64,000 bases of DNA, from contig JAWZSP010000006.1 in the NCBI GenBank assembly GCA_034401135.1, forward strand, positions 1,116,001 to 1,180,000. Direction: 5' to 3'. The DNA comes from Volutella citrinella. Lineage: Eukaryota; Ascomycota; Sordariomycetes; Hypocreales; Nectriaceae. A program made the translations under genes and the position numbers. The notes under the pieces are model-generated. The model had not been told where the DNA came from. It worked only from the letters and a program-made list of their open reading frames with translations, and ran no database searches. Shown here piece after piece: positions 1 through 11,533 of this stretch (position 1 is its first letter; the number at the start of each line of letters is the position of its first letter).

Positions 1-321
1 CCCTTCTTCATCTAGTTCGTGTCCTTGAGCTTCTTAGAGATGTTTGTCGAGTGCCAGGTTTTGTTCGCAGGGCCCCATATTAAAACAAACAGGTCCAGCT
101 TCCGAGTCTGGTAGAAGACGTAGTAATAACTACCCATTTAGTAGATTGTAGACATAGCGCGTGTGTCTAAGCTGAACCAACACGCGTCGCTAAGGATCCA
201 TGGGTTCACCACTTTTTGACAGAGATGGCAAGTTAGGAGTACAATGTTAATTTTGTCTTCTATTTTGGGCCAACCCCATCCATTCTATACTCATGCAATG
301 CGTACATTCCTAATATACACT
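1..321. other. 3' flank of the P450 gene, no gene seen
   Basis: AT-richer sequence downstream of the P450 stop codon. It presumably carries the 3' untranslated region and terminator of that gene. I see no convincing open frame or RNA gene in it. Confidence 0.6.
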
Positions 322-2084
322 CTAGTTCTTCTCGCTCAAGGGCTGCACCAACGCCCGCTTGCCAAACAGCACATCAAAGTCCGTCTGCTTGACGAACCAT
401 CCGTTGATGGTCGTCCACTCCTTACCAGGGTGCTTCATCTCAACCTGCAAGCTGTTAGCTGATGAATCTTGGAATGTAGACGATAGACTTACAGTAAAGC
501 GCCGCAGCAGACTGGGGATGACCTTGTAAATCTCCAGCAGACTAATGTTCTTGCCGATACACGTCCGGCTGCCCATGCCAAACTGGAACATGGTGCCGCT
601 CATCCTCTGGATCCGCGCCTTCTCGGCCTCGGCGTCGAGCTTCTCGTCGGGCAGCCAGCGATCCGGTCGGTACGTGTCGACGTCAGCGCCAAAGACCTCG
701 GGTCGGCGGTGGATGACCCACGCGGAGCAGCCGACAATGGTGCCGCCCTTGACGTGGTGGCCCGCAATCTCGGCGCCCTGGGGCGGCACGATGCGCTCAT
801 GCGGTAGACCGGGGGCGGGATGCATCCGGAACGCCTCTTGCACGCAAGCGTGGAGGTACGGCAGCTTCTGGGCCTCGGCGAACGTCACCAGGCCCGTCTC
901 GTAGTCGGAGAAGAGGCCCTGCTCGGCCGCCTCGTCAATCTCGCGGACCAGCTTGCTGAGGAACTGCGGATTGCGCAGCAGGTAGTAGAAGACGGCCGAC
1001 AGTGTGATGGCCGTCGTCTCGGAGCCGGCAAAGGCCATGGACACGGCCATGGTCTGGACGAGCGTGTCGGTCATGAAGTCTGGACGGGCCTCCTTGGCGG
1101 CGATGAACTTGGACAGCAGGTCCGAGCCGGTCGTCTTCTTCTTGAGACCAAGTTCTGCCTCCGAGTTGAGCACAGGCATCAGTCGCTCGGCCATGCGTGC
1201 CTGGGCGAAGCGAGCGACGGGGAAGGTCGTGTTGAAGAAGCCCCACTGCGACAGTTTGAGGATGATGGGGTTCTTCTGGAGGAGCAGGTCGAGGAAGGGG
1301 ATTTGGCCAATCTACACTGTTAGCCAGCTGCAATTCACATGCGACCGAGTTGACTTACCGGAGCAACATAGAGGAAGAGTTTGCCCAGGCTGTCCACGAT
1401 GCCCTCAATGTCCTCATTCTTCTCGAGGAAGCCGTGACGCTTGCTATATGTAATGTCGCCGATCACGTCAAACGCGTAGAACTGCATCCACCGCGAAAAG
1501 TCGCACCCCTCGGGCTTGCCGGCGTAGAGCTTCTCCGTCTGATCGAGGAACAGCTTGGTTGTGTTGTCGACAAACGGCTCGTACTGGACGAGGGCGCTCA
1601 TGGAGAAAGCCGAGTTGACGCTGCGACGGAACTGCGAGTGGAAGCCGTTGTCGGTGGTGCTGAAGAGGGACGGGAATCGGATACCGCGGGCGACGGACTG
1701 CTGCACGACATAGAAGTCGGACTAGACTGTTAGCGAGACACGATCTATCAGGGCCAAGCCCGGGCATACCTTGTTGAAGCCCTTGTTGAGGCCGTAGATG
1801 GTCTTCAGGGCTGCAGGGTCCGCAAAGGAGAGGCTGTTGGGTCCCAGGCGGACGACATCACCGTGCTTCCTGTGCAGCTTGAGATGCGTCATCTCGGCAT
1901 GCTGGCCGTAGACGTCCCAGAAGCGCCACCAATCAGTCAGGGAAGCCAGTAGCGGCCCGGGATACTTGTTCAGGCCATGGCGGAAGCGGTTCCGGACGAG
2001 CCAGGCAGCGGATAAAGACACAAGAACAAGAGCCCAGTGCAGGGCCAGGAACTCTACAACGTGTTGAACGAATGAGCTGCTCAT
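322..2084 (-). CDS. Cytochrome P450, pisatin-demethylase/benzoate-hydroxylase-like
   Basis: Four exons give 539 residues: 2084-1770, 1721-1359, 1311-493 and 444-322. The introns are 46-48 bp, each with a CTAAC-type branch motif just before the acceptor. The protein begins with a hydrophobic anchor (about residues 10-30) followed by the proline-rich hinge (KYPGPLLASL). It then shows the I-helix oxygen-binding motif AGSETT (about 321-326), the ExxR pair EAFR (about 385-388), and the heme-binding loop FGMGSRTCIG with the cysteine ligand near residue 477. Length and motifs are those of a complete microsomal monooxygenase acting with NADPH-P450 reductase at the ER. The overall sequence resembles fungal P450s of the pisatin demethylase / benzoate 4-hydroxylase group, but the substrate cannot be read from sequence. 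No partner biosynthetic genes are adjacent. A TATA-like box lies about 75 bp upstream of the ATG. Confidence 0.93.
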
Positions 2085-2156
2085 GGTGGGCAGTAATGAG
2101 AAACTTGGACTGGTGTGCTACCGAATGGCACTTACACTAGCCGGCACGCATCTCGT

Positions 2157-2164
2157 CTTTTATA
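2157..2164 (-). promoter_or_regulatory. TATA-like box of the P450 gene
   Basis: Read on the minus strand the site is TATAAAAG, about 73-80 bp upstream of the P450 start codon at 2084. This is a plausible position for a fungal TATA box with a short 5' leader. Confidence 0.45.
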
Positions 2165-3601
2165 CGGCCGATATGCAGGCCCCATGCATTACCGACATCT
2201 TTTGCAGAGCCCCATGCCCCGCATTCTCCGCAACGGCCTCCCCACGTCTGTAGGCAATTTTGGTGTGCCAGATCCGCGGAGACTAACACCTCCACCCCAA
2301 GTCGAATGCGGGGTGTCTCCCCCAACCCGCCACCCGGGCCCGGCAGTTGGCGTCGGCTTCGGCTTGGCTTCGGAATCGCGGCGACTCGAGCCAAAACAAG
2401 CGTCATAAGCCCCTTTTTCGATGACAGCGCGCCAGGCTAGCTGCTACGGGATTGGTAATCCGGCGAAGGGCAGCCCTCGAGCGGATGAGCCGAGATGCAA
2501 GGATTTTTGACGCCCGAGTGAGCCAATGATGGTGGGACGGCGTTGGCCGTGACTTGCTCAATCGCTCGACGTTGTATCGGAGCCACGCGACATTGTGCGG
2601 AAATAGGCCGGAGGAATGTCTGGTGCATCCATTCCCGAGAGCCGAGACATTTCATCCGGTAATCTGCTTAAAGGTCCCAGGGTTCCCAAGAGGAACATGC
2701 CTTGCCACCAGATTGCAACCCACGGCCGTCGGAGTTCAAATTTCCTTACCAGTACACCAGCAGCGTTTGCAAGCAGTGGTGGACGTAGAATCTGGAGAAT
2801 TCTCTTAACCATGCGCTCACCAGGTTGCAACGGACATTTGGCTGCCAGAATATACTCTATTAGATCGACCCAATAACACGATGATTCATGCTTATCGGTA
2901 GACGGAATCGAAGGTCATCGGTGAGCTGGCGAAAAGGGAAAAAGTCTCTTGGGTCAACAGCCTCTTCTTTTCAGTGGAGTCGTAGACTGGGAAGGGGTAC
3001 TTAGGCCCATAATCCGATAACATCGCAGCGCAAGGGCCGCTAGGAATCCGGCTGTCGGAGGAAAAGTTTATCCTGCAGAGTAGACAGAGACCGTAGTGAG
3101 GATCGCTATGGGAGGGAAGAGGGTAACTGTGGCCTCCTTCTCTGAACCTCCTTGGCTTCCCGCCGGATTCCTCCATTGCCTTGATTGGAGATGCCTTCTT
3201 CCTTGTTACCTCATCTTTCCATCTGTTCCCGGGTCTGCCAATCTACACTTCCAGAAACGTCTGCAACTGGCAGCATGTGGGAAAGCAACATATCCCTGGC
3301 AGCTGACATACAATACCACCCGTCTGTCTCTCACCCACGTTCACTAACGAAAGCGTAGGCAATTCCATCAACAGAAAATCACAACTCGGCTTCGCCAGGT
3401 CAGGAAGGAATCTGAAGGATGAAGGTCTGGCAGAGATGGCAGAGCTGATCGCTTGCCACCCGCGGCTTCTGCACACCCACCATTCGGCATTGCAGTGGCG
3501 TCAAATTGTGTGTACAAATTTTGCCTACGACGCAGGCAATCACTCAAGTATCAAGTTTGAAGTTTCCAAACTTCATCATCCCAACTCTCGAAGCCTTGTC
3601 C
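2165..3601. other. Intergenic sequence, no gene seen
   Basis: Only short, unsupported open frames occur here. The part next to 2157 must contain upstream control sequence of the P450. The rest borders the GH43 relic and may hold further decayed sequence that I cannot recognise. Confidence 0.5.
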
Positions 3602-4110
3602 AATACGTGGAGTGGCCCCGTGTATTTTGAACTGCATGGAATCGACCCAAGCCCTTTCTTCGATCACGACGGCTGAGCAAACATCCAAAGCTCTGCATAA
3701 GGCGCTGAAGCGACTATTAATTGCTTCGAGATCGGCCTAAAGACCGGAGAGCTCTCGGGAGACAAGATTAGATGGCACGGATACATCCGCATCATACTCA
3801 GGGGTCACATCACTATCGGCGAGGAGACTGGGTCTATCTCCTCGTGGCTGGAGGTAGAACGCACGAGGGCCATTGCATTACAGTCGCAAGCTCCAAAAGC
3901 ATTTTCGGCCCGTACGAGTCTTGCAACAGAAACCCCACACTCCCACCTGGCCCTTTGAGCAACCCCATCCAGTGGACTGGCCACGGCGACATCTTCCAGG
4001 ATCGTCAGAACAACCGGTAGACGTTTTGAGACAAATGTTGTATTTGAAGAGTTTTTAGTCGATGTTCCCACCTCTTCGGAGTTTGAGCTTACCATAGGTA
4101 TTTTCCTTGG
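3602..4110 (+). pseudogene. Decayed GH43 glycosidase (beta-xylosidase/arabinofuranosidase-like) fragment
   Basis: Pieces in different frames line up in order with one GH43 protein. At 3602-3675 the frame reads NTWSGPVYFELHGIDPSPFF then a stop, matching the family stretch with an aspartate-rich segment. At about 3712-3780 a second piece reads CFEIGLKTGELSGDKI. At 3772-4020 a third frame reads HHYRRGDWVYLLVAGG, then GHCITVASSKSIFGPYESC and IQWTGHGDIFQD, the typical GH43 core with its TGH-D motif. A final weak piece (about 4020-4110) may be from the C-terminal beta-sandwich. Stops and frame changes between the pieces, and loss of both the N-terminal blades and most of the C-terminus, show that this is a relic and not a working secreted enzyme. 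The assignment rests on recognised family motifs, not on a database search. Confidence 0.75.
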
Positions 4111-5982
4111 TCGCCTTGTGCTGTAATTCTCTCATCTAATTGTCAGATCAAAGCATACCTTCCCCGGGGCAGCTCAGCTTCTAGCTAATGATCCAATGTC
4201 TCAACATTTCCGTAGCTAACCAGCAGTTGTCCTTTAAGCGCTTGTGTGGCAGAGTTGAACAGCCCAAAGTGGTTGACCACCGTTTCCATCAGTGGACGTT
4301 ATCAGTTCGTATACCAAGCCGCTACTCAAAATCTTCACCTTCGGAGGATAGTAGAAGCCGATACCCGAACGCCCTTCTCATGTTCCTTGCAAACGGCCGC
4401 CCTAAGTCTACCTTGGCATGCAGCCACACTCGCTCGCCCGTGATGGGCGCATCTGCACGGAGGAGACCATTCGAGACCAAGCCCCAGGTTCGAGACCACG
4501 CCCCAGTTCAGAGCGGTGGGATGATTACCCGTCGGAGTCGTCAACGGTCCGCCTTGGCGAAGGGTCGAGAGCAAGCAACGGCGGTTGATCGACTCGCCTA
4601 CCCTGCGCCTAGCATCGGGTTCCCAGCTGGCTAGAGCAGCCGTTGATAGCACGACATTAGCGCTAATATTCTTGCTCCTTCCAAAGCAAAGGGATAAAAA
4701 GGAATGGCAAGCGGAAAAGAAAAGAAAACATATACGGAGCACTTGTGGGTTCGGTGAAGGCAGACGTGCAGCACGTGATATCTGATATGTGACACATGTG
4801 GGGCATCTGGGCTGAGAGTGGGCTCCACAGAGCGCGGCAGGTGCATCAGAGTTTGAGTTGGATCGCTTGCTCCCGCAACTCTACTCTGCGACATACGGAT
4901 CTGCACAGACGCCGGAGCCAATGGCCGGCCATGGGGAGACGTCCGGCGACAGCAACGATGGAGTCATCGTTAGGGCCGCCGCGGCGTGGTGTTTGGCTTT
5001 CGCAAAGCGGGGCCCGAGTCAGGGCGATGCAGCCAGTGCCTACCACACCAGGTCTCAACAATGGGCCTAGCGCGGCTACCGCCAACCAAGGCGTGGGCGG
5101 CGAACCAACACAATGCCTTGCGCTACCTGAACAATCGCCGCCGAGTCAACGGTGCGATCGAATGGCATCTTTGCCCGGCTCACGGGCGGCTTCGTCTCTA
5201 CGTACAAGGAAGGAGGCACTGCGATAGGTGTGCTCTTTCAAAATGAGGTCAGCAAGGGGACACGCGACGCCAAAAGCGGTACCACAGCCCGCGCCTTTAG
5301 CTTACATGCAGCAGCTGTACCAGGGCACTCTGGCGGCTGGGCAGGCGCGGTAGAGCTGGAGGCAGGATCACCCAACAAGATATCCCAGAGAGGTGGCGGG
5401 GTCGAGACTGCCCAGCCGAGCCCTGCCCAAAGCCCAGGCTTCCCTCCAACCTAACCCACTCAACTCCACCCTTGGCTCTCCAGCGCCGCAGCCTCTGGCT
5501 CGTTTGACACTGCTTATTAGCTGGTCCTGCTGCCCTGGCCCTGGTTGCATGCATGGCGCTGCGGAGCTTTCCACGATGGTGGCGGATGGCTCGTACAGGA
5601 GTGATGGTGAGAGGGAGGCGATGACAAAGGAGCCATCCCTTTGAGCCCCTCGCAGCTTGGAGGTTTGTCGCCACCCGGACTCCGTCATGCCCAGGTTTAG
5701 GGCTGGTTCCCCTGGCTCCCTTGCGCGTGGATTCGGCAGTCGTCGATGGACCATAGCACAACGACGCCGGCTGACGGGAAGCCGGCTCATACAAGACCCG
5801 CGCCTCGTCCCGCCTTTGGGCCAAAGCCTCGCGCGGCGCTTGCAGGTGGAGACGCATCGTCTATTGTCAATCAGTTGCCATTTCTCGCTTCTCCCCTCTT
5901 CCCTTGATTATTCAAATCTCCCTCGCCATTAGGCTGCGCGGCTGTCTCGCCGTGTGATCACCTCAGCCCCCAATCGACGACA
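4111..5982. other. Intergenic sequence upstream of the Zn2Cys6 gene
   Basis: Several overlapping open frames exist but none has recognisable motifs, and they shadow each other on both strands. A frame around 4246-4443 is vaguely like the C-terminal part of GH43 proteins and could be more of the relic, but this is too weak to annotate. The last few hundred bases must include the promoter and leader of the regulator that starts at 5983. Confidence 0.45.
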
Positions 5983-7649
5983 ATGCCCGGCGTCCCCTCC
6001 AGCACAGGCTGCGTCGCCTGTCGAAAGCAGAAGAAAGGAGTGAGTCGTCTCAGCAGCTGAGCCGGCCTTGGCCCTTCAGCGCCTCTAACTTGCCCTAGTG
6101 CGACAAGGTGAAGCCAACGTGCGGGCGCTGCCTCCGCCTGGGCATCAATTGCGTCGGTAGCGGCGTCAAGCGGTACAAGTTCCAGACCAAGACGACCGAC
6201 GCATTCCAGGTCGAGTTTGTCAACGAAACGGGCGCTACTGTCAAGAAAACGAGCCCTCGTGCCAAGGAAACGAGCGCTCCTGTGAAGGAAACGAGCCCTC
6301 CCGTCTTCCAGGTCGAGTTTGTCAAGGAAACCACCCCTCCTGTCAAATCAAATGCCATCGCCGAGTCGCCCGCGCGCAGCCCAACCAACGAAAAGTCGAG
6401 GATCACGTCCAACTTCGTCTTCATCCTCGGCATCACCGACGTCCGCTTCGACTGTCGCGGCTATGGCCACCAGTACCTCGAGGACCTGCCTCGCCGCGTC
6501 GGCTTCAACCCGGCCCTGGACGCCTCGATCGCTGCCATGGTCGCCGCCTACAACTCGCTGCAGTTCAAGGAGTCCAAGGTCCGCGCGCTCACTCAGTATG
6601 GCAGTGCTTTGAAGGCGCTAAGGACATCGCTGAGCAATCCCGACGAGCCCGTGGGCGCCAAGATTTACTCCATCTACAACATCTACGTGTGTCAGGTAGG
6701 TCGCGCGTATCCCAGCCTAAGGCTTCCTGGCTATACTTGGCCGGACTGACCCCCTTCTCAGGAATGGATCGATCGCTCTTGCAACACAACCAACGACTAC
6801 CCCGTCAACAAGCACCGCGAGATGCTCGCGTTCATGCTCGAGGAGGCAATGCGGACCAACCGCGTGCATGAGATTGACCAGTCGTACGTCTACGGGCTGC
6901 TGCAGTTCATCCTGTGGGAGAGCCTGAACAACCCCAAGGTTAAGCTGGGTCCGTGGTTCTGGGACGCCATGAAGGTGTCGGGCACGTCGCGGCCGCTCAA
7001 GTACACGCAGGAGTCGTTCCAGACGCTCGAGATTGACACGCACGCCGAGGTCTACTTCTACCTGCGCGAACCAAAGAAGCACCTGTACCAGCTGCAGTGC
7101 ATCTACAGCCTTATCCAGATCGAGGTCGAGAAGCTGCGCATGCTGGGCAAGGCGGTAAAGGAGCTGGCCACAATGTCCAACCCGGAGCCCATGGCCGTCA
7201 AGATCTGGGGCCAGTACCACTACGGCATGTGCACCATGCTTGGCGTCGCGCTGGTCATCAACCGCGTCATGCGCATCTGGGACTCGGACATCTCCCTGCG
7301 CACCGACGCCACCGGCTACGTCGACGAGATCATTGAGGTTGGCTGGTTGAGCTACCCGAAGCGCCCCTTTGGTGTCGCCTACATCAACGAGTACCTCAAG
7401 GTCGCCTGGGCCCTGACCGTCGACGGCCACCGCCGCCCCGAGCTCGAGACGCTCATTACCGACTACCAGAGCGACTTTAAGTCGTCCGGGTACCTTCAGG
7501 AGGCCAAGTGGATCGACGCCCAGTACAAGAAGATGGAGGAGTTCTACGCTGCCGGCGGGGACACAAGCTCAGCTGAGGATCCGATTACTGCCACAGATAC
7601 GCACGCGGAGGACGAACTGGCGCCGCCAGGCGGGTGTGTGATATTGTAG
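5983..7649 (+). CDS. Zn2Cys6 transcription factor with C-terminal CaaX-like box
   Basis: Three exons (5983-6039, 6099-6695, 6762-7649) give 513 residues. The first intron splits the zinc cluster: exon 1 encodes GCVACRKQKKG and exon 2 continues CDKVKPTCGRCLRLGINC, which gives the spacing C-x2-C-x6-C-x6-C-x2-C-x6-C of a fungal binuclear cluster. A low-complexity linker follows (about residues 45-105) with repeated FQVEFV and KETSPPV-like units. The rest is helical and resembles the fungal transcription-factor regulatory region (Fungal_trans_2 type). The last four residues are CVIL after a PPGG stretch, which fits a CaaX prenylation signal with terminal leucine; this is unusual for a DNA-binding regulator. 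It converges on the short-chain dehydrogenase, with stops about 100 bp apart, so the two may share 3' sequence. Targets are unknown. Confidence 0.9.
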
Positions 7650-7752
7650 AACGGTGGAAACAACTGGATATATTGATGATGGAGAGAACTAACAGAGATG
7701 CGCGTGTGTCTGGTATTATGGGGGACGCCCGAGCTGGCTGGCACCGACGACT

Positions 7753-8853
7753 TCACTCGATCCTCTTCTTCTGCGCCGCCCAGATGGCCCGCGAAATGCC
7801 GGGCATGCTGAAGAAGATGGCGGTGGCATACTCGGCCCAGCTCCGCGGCACGCACGTCAGCGACCATACCAGGCCCGTCTTGCCGCCAACCCAGTACCAG
7901 TCGGCGGTGCGGCCAAACCAGCCGCCGAGCCAGCCCTCGCCCTTGAGGGCCTCGCCGACGAGCTTGCGGGCGTATGCGTCGGTGTGCATGGCGCCGGCGT
8001 CCTGGCTAAAGGTTAGGCGACGGGTGTAGAAGTCAATGGCGGGCTGGTAGAGCGAGCCGGGCGGCATGGAGCGGTCGGCCTGGTTGGCGGCAATGTTGGA
8101 GCGCACAGTGCCGGTCATAGCGACCATGACGCGGACGTGGAAGGGGGCCAGCTCCATGCGTAGGGTGCGCGAGTACTGGTCGATGGCGGCCTTGGTGGCC
8201 GAGTAGTAGCCGCCAAACAGGTACGGCAGCTGGGACGAGGCCGACGAGATGTTAACAATGAGGCCGCGCGCGGCGATGAGCAGCGGCGCAAAGGCGTTGC
8301 TCATAGCCATGACGGCAAAGACGTTGACCTCAAACAGGGAGCGCACCTCGTCCATGTCGGCGTCGAGTGACGGCTTGACAAAGGTGCGGCCGCTGTGCCG
8401 GCGTAGCAAGAGGTTAGCTGGAGAATAAAATACCCAGCCCAAATGGCCACGGTCTGGGACTCGGACTCACGCATTGTTGACGAGAATGTCGAGGCGACCG
8501 CCCGTCAATTCGGCGACTGCAGCCTTGCACTGGGCGATGCTGTCGGCGCTGCAGACGTCGAGCGGCAGGATGCTCAGGCCGGGCGCCTCCATCTCACGGA
8601 GGACCTCGAGCCTGCGCGCCGTGGCGATGACATGGCAGCCTGTCGGGCAAGTCAGTAAGCGGTTTCTATTTGCTGGACGCGTGCCGAGACGAACCTCTGC
8701 GATGGAATTCGAGGGCCAGCGCGTGGCCAATGCCGCCCGGGGTGCAGCTATCCACATGTCAGCACTCAATAGTCGGCGCTGCAGCCCTGTCGAGAGAGCC
8801 AATGGCGGGCGTACATACCCTGTAATGAGGACCGACGTCTTGCGGTCAGCCAT
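7753..8853 (-). CDS. Short-chain dehydrogenase/reductase, AYR1-like (1-acyl-DHAP reductase family)
   Basis: Four exons (8853-8819, 8747-8695, 8639-8471, 8392-7753) give 298 residues. After splicing the N-terminus reads LITGCTPGGIGHALALEF, the TGxxxGIG cofactor loop of classical SDRs. It is followed by CHVIATAR, which ends in the basic residue favouring NADPH, by the LPLDV segment, and by LDILVNNAG. The catalytic set is ISSASS plus YYSATK (Tyr-xxx-Lys). The TPGGIGHALA form is typical of yeast Ayr1-type 1-acyldihydroxyacetone-phosphate reductases, which act in phosphatidate synthesis at the ER and lipid droplets. The C-terminal part has hydrophobic stretches compatible with membrane association. 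The family is broad, so another carbonyl substrate is possible. The gene is complete and reads towards the Zn2Cys6 gene. Confidence 0.9.
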
Positions 8854-9616
8854 TGTGTGTTTCTGTGAATGTGCCTGTGTCGCTCGCGATGAGGGGAGGG
8901 TGAAGGAGTAAATTGCAGATAAGGTACGCAGCCAGCCTCGGCTCGCGCGGGGACGCCAGGGACGGCAGGTGGCCTCTTTTCCAAATGTCCGACTCCGTCT
9001 CCGTGCCGTCCCACGTTGTCTCAAAGAGCGGCCGCCTACCCACACGTCATAGGTGCGCCCTGGTCATTGCTGGATGAAACCTTGCCAGCGGCTCCGCGCT
9101 CCGAGGGCCGCGAAGGTCACTGTTACGAGGAATCCAGCCATGCCTCGTCAGGTTCTGCCATAAAGGGACAGTTTAGTGTGTTGTAGCGGATGGGCTGGTG
9201 GGCTGGTTCCCGTCAGTGGTTTGTACCTAGGCTATAGCGCCTGGGCTGTGTGATGCCCGGGCAATTACTGTAGCGGGCCAACCACTGAACCCGATAGCCT
9301 TCAGTGCTTGACTGCCTACCGACGACGGGAGCAACCACACCCAAATTCATGTCCATAGGTGGCGTGCTGGGAATTCGAGGAAAGCATGCGCCTGCGCCTG
9401 CGCCAGCGCCAGTGATCTGGTTGGCGATGAAAGAGTAAACTTTTGTTCTTTCGGGCTCCAAATTGTACGAGGAAAGATCTATGTGTAATCCCCGTGAATG
9501 ATGACTTCTTATTGGTAATGTTTAGGCTATACATGCTCCATTGTTTCATCTATCGCAATTCGTCAGTTTCCCATTTCCTGGACTTCTAACCCTGGCTGCC
9601 TCCTCTAATATTCAAG
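8854..9616. other. Intergenic sequence
   Basis: Promoter side of the short-chain dehydrogenase and 3' flank of the F-box gene. A short GCGCCT-like repeat occurs near 9387-9412. No gene is seen. Confidence 0.5.
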
Positions 9617-11080
9617 TCAGTGCCGCTTAGACGGCTTCACTTGCCCCCGCCTGAGAGGATTGACATTAGTTCGCCGCAAAATGTAATGGTACATGTCCTC
9701 GTATGGCACATCTGGATCGTAGTCCCGGCCGGACCCATATCGCTCTCCGTTGGGGTATTCAATGGAGACACTTTGAAGCCTTTGAAACCCACGCATCACA
9801 TCAATCGCTTCGTCCCAGCCCCCGCTTAGGAGCCAAGCATAGTCAAACTGGAATTTTTGGACAGTGTCGGCTTGCAGTTGCACGAACGTTCTCAGATCGT
9901 CCATGGTCGAAGGCGGCCAGTCCATTTCAACAGTCTTGAGCAATGGCCAGGGCTTTGTCAACGGCAAGATGTCGCCCAGGCTTATGTTTGGGGTCTGCTC
10001 GGATGGCGGGTAATCCGAAAACCTCACTTGGAGGTATTCGAGCCCTGGAGCGCTGAAGTAATCCCGGGTAAAGGAGCAGAGTGCGAGCATTTCATCCCTG
10101 GATCGGTTGTGGCTCTCGGCTTGTAAACGTCGGCGCTTCCAACAATCGACAATCATGGACAGTCGACCAGCTTTGCCGACCAAATCCCGCAGTCCGGCTT
10201 GTTGGTCGGGAGACAGTCGAAGAATACCCATGTTGGCAGGGGCGGTAAAATTGACCTCGATAGATCTGGGCCGTACGCCGGCCCGGCCCAGTTGTGCACA
10301 GAGTTCGCCCAGCATCTCGACCGGCGGTGCGAAGGTGGGCGCTGTCCTGAAAGAACCAGCCCAACAGGAACGCAGAAGCGCAAATTCGAAATGTTTCAGC
10401 ATGTTGGGTCCCAGTTCAAGGTCTTGAAAGTCGGATTCCTTGAGCTCCTCCTTTCTAAGAGCTGGCCGGTCTATGAGCGTCAACTCGCGGAGTCCATGGA
10501 GCTTGCTCAAAGCTGTGCATATGCGAACCAGGTGCTCTCCATTCCGACGAATATCCTCCTGGTCATCACACCGCTGCTTGTACCAGGCATAAAGTCGAAT
10601 AGCCAGCTTCTGAAAGCCAGTTGCGGACGACTCATCAAAATCGGGCTGGGAAATCCTGGAAAACTCCTCCCTTTCCGATATGCCCCATAGCCGCTGCTTG
10701 ATTTCCGGAGGAGTCCTTCGTTGTTGCGATTTCGGACCATGGGCACGATCAAGCATCTCAAGGTGGCGGTAGAAATCAGCATCCATATTCCGCAGGAAGT
10801 GTTCCCTGTCGTTTGCTGCATCGGTATCGTAGTGTGACAAGCAGATAGTGACGCTTGTGAGTGACTTGCTGAACACGGGGTGCTCACAGAGTGTTTCCAG
10901 CCTCGACAAGGATTCTGAACTCAGCTTGACCACAGCATCCGTGATCAAATGCGGTGATGCAGCATCATTGATCGTGCGAGATACAAGACGCGAGGTTTGA
11001 ACATCCTTCTGCTCCACATGAGAGAAGATGCCGTGGACGAGTTCGGCTGGAAGTGCCTCCAGATTCTTGGTTGGCTCCAT
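9617..11080 (-). CDS. F-box protein, 487 residues
   Basis: A single uninterrupted frame of 487 residues starts at the ATG at 11080. The N-terminus, LEALPAELVHGIFSHVEQ followed by TSRLVSRTINDAASP, matches the F-box (LPxELxxxIxxxL, then LRxVSR). This motif normally binds Skp1 in SCF ubiquitin ligases. The remaining 430 or so residues are leucine-rich and helical without recognisable WD40 repeats, as in the many fungal F-box proteins of unknown target. It lacks introns, unlike most neighbours. It lies in a block with a second F-box-like gene, an NLR and several broken genes, which suggests a fast-evolving family. Substrate unknown. Confidence 0.82.
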   Translation of the reverse strand: MEPTKNLEALPAELVHGIFSHVEQKDVQTSRLVSRTINDAASPHLITDAVVKLSSESLSRLETLCEHPVFSKSLTSVTICLSHYDTDAANDREHFLRNMDADFYRHLEMLDRAHGPKSQQRRTPPEIKQRLWGISEREEFSRISQPDFDESSATGFQKLAIRLYAWYKQRCDDQEDIRRNGEHLVRICTALSKLHGLRELTLIDRPALRKEELKESDFQDLELGPNMLKHFEFALLRSCWAGSFRTAPTFAPPVEMLGELCAQLGRAGVRPRSIEVNFTAPANMGILRLSPDQQAGLRDLVGKAGRLSMIVDCWKRRRLQAESHNRSRDEMLALCSFTRDYFSAPGLEYLQVRFSDYPPSEQTPNISLGDILPLTKPWPLLKTVEMDWPPSTMDDLRTFVQLQADTVQKFQFDYAWLLSGGWDEAIDVMRGFQRLQSVSIEYPNGERYGSGRDYDPDVPYEDMYHYILRRTNVNPLRRGQVKPSKRH

Positions 11081-11533
11081 GGTGGCTGGGGATGAAGCAA
11101 CGCCCGAGTCTGCAATTCCAAAGTACAGAATCGACAGGTTTGAGTTTCGATATAATATAAGAGAGAGAATGTCCGCCTATGCTGACAGCAAATTGCTCTT
11201 GTTTCTTACGTGAGACCAGCTGGCCGGGTTCAAACACGTGACCGCTCCACACTGCAGTTCTCTCCACTGTTGGCAATGCTCTTGAACATACCAATATCGT
11301 TGCCCATTTCCAGTAACATTGTTGACATATCATCAGACTCCAAGTCACCAAATACTCAAAGAATAGAGCAGTGTATATATATGCAAAATAGCAGGTGTCA
11401 ACTTGTTTGTACAGCTTTCTAACCTCTATCCCCCGGAGCCTTTCGCGAGAAAAGCAACAAGACAACAACATGAGAAAACCTCCAACTCTCGATGTTAGCC
11501 CTTGGAACGCTCAGGTATGCAAATAAACCCCGA
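11081..11533. other. Intergenic sequence between the F-box and secreted-protein genes
   Basis: Contains the F-box promoter side and the 3' flank of the small secreted protein. It is AT-richer than the surroundings. No gene is seen. Confidence 0.5.

Noticed and set aside
4470..4500. GGTTCGAGACC sequences resembling a tRNA B-box
   Set aside because: No matching A-box, acceptor stem or anticodon arm can be drawn around it.
6717..7430. 237-residue minus-strand open frame
   Set aside because: Antisense of the third exon of the Zn2Cys6 gene.
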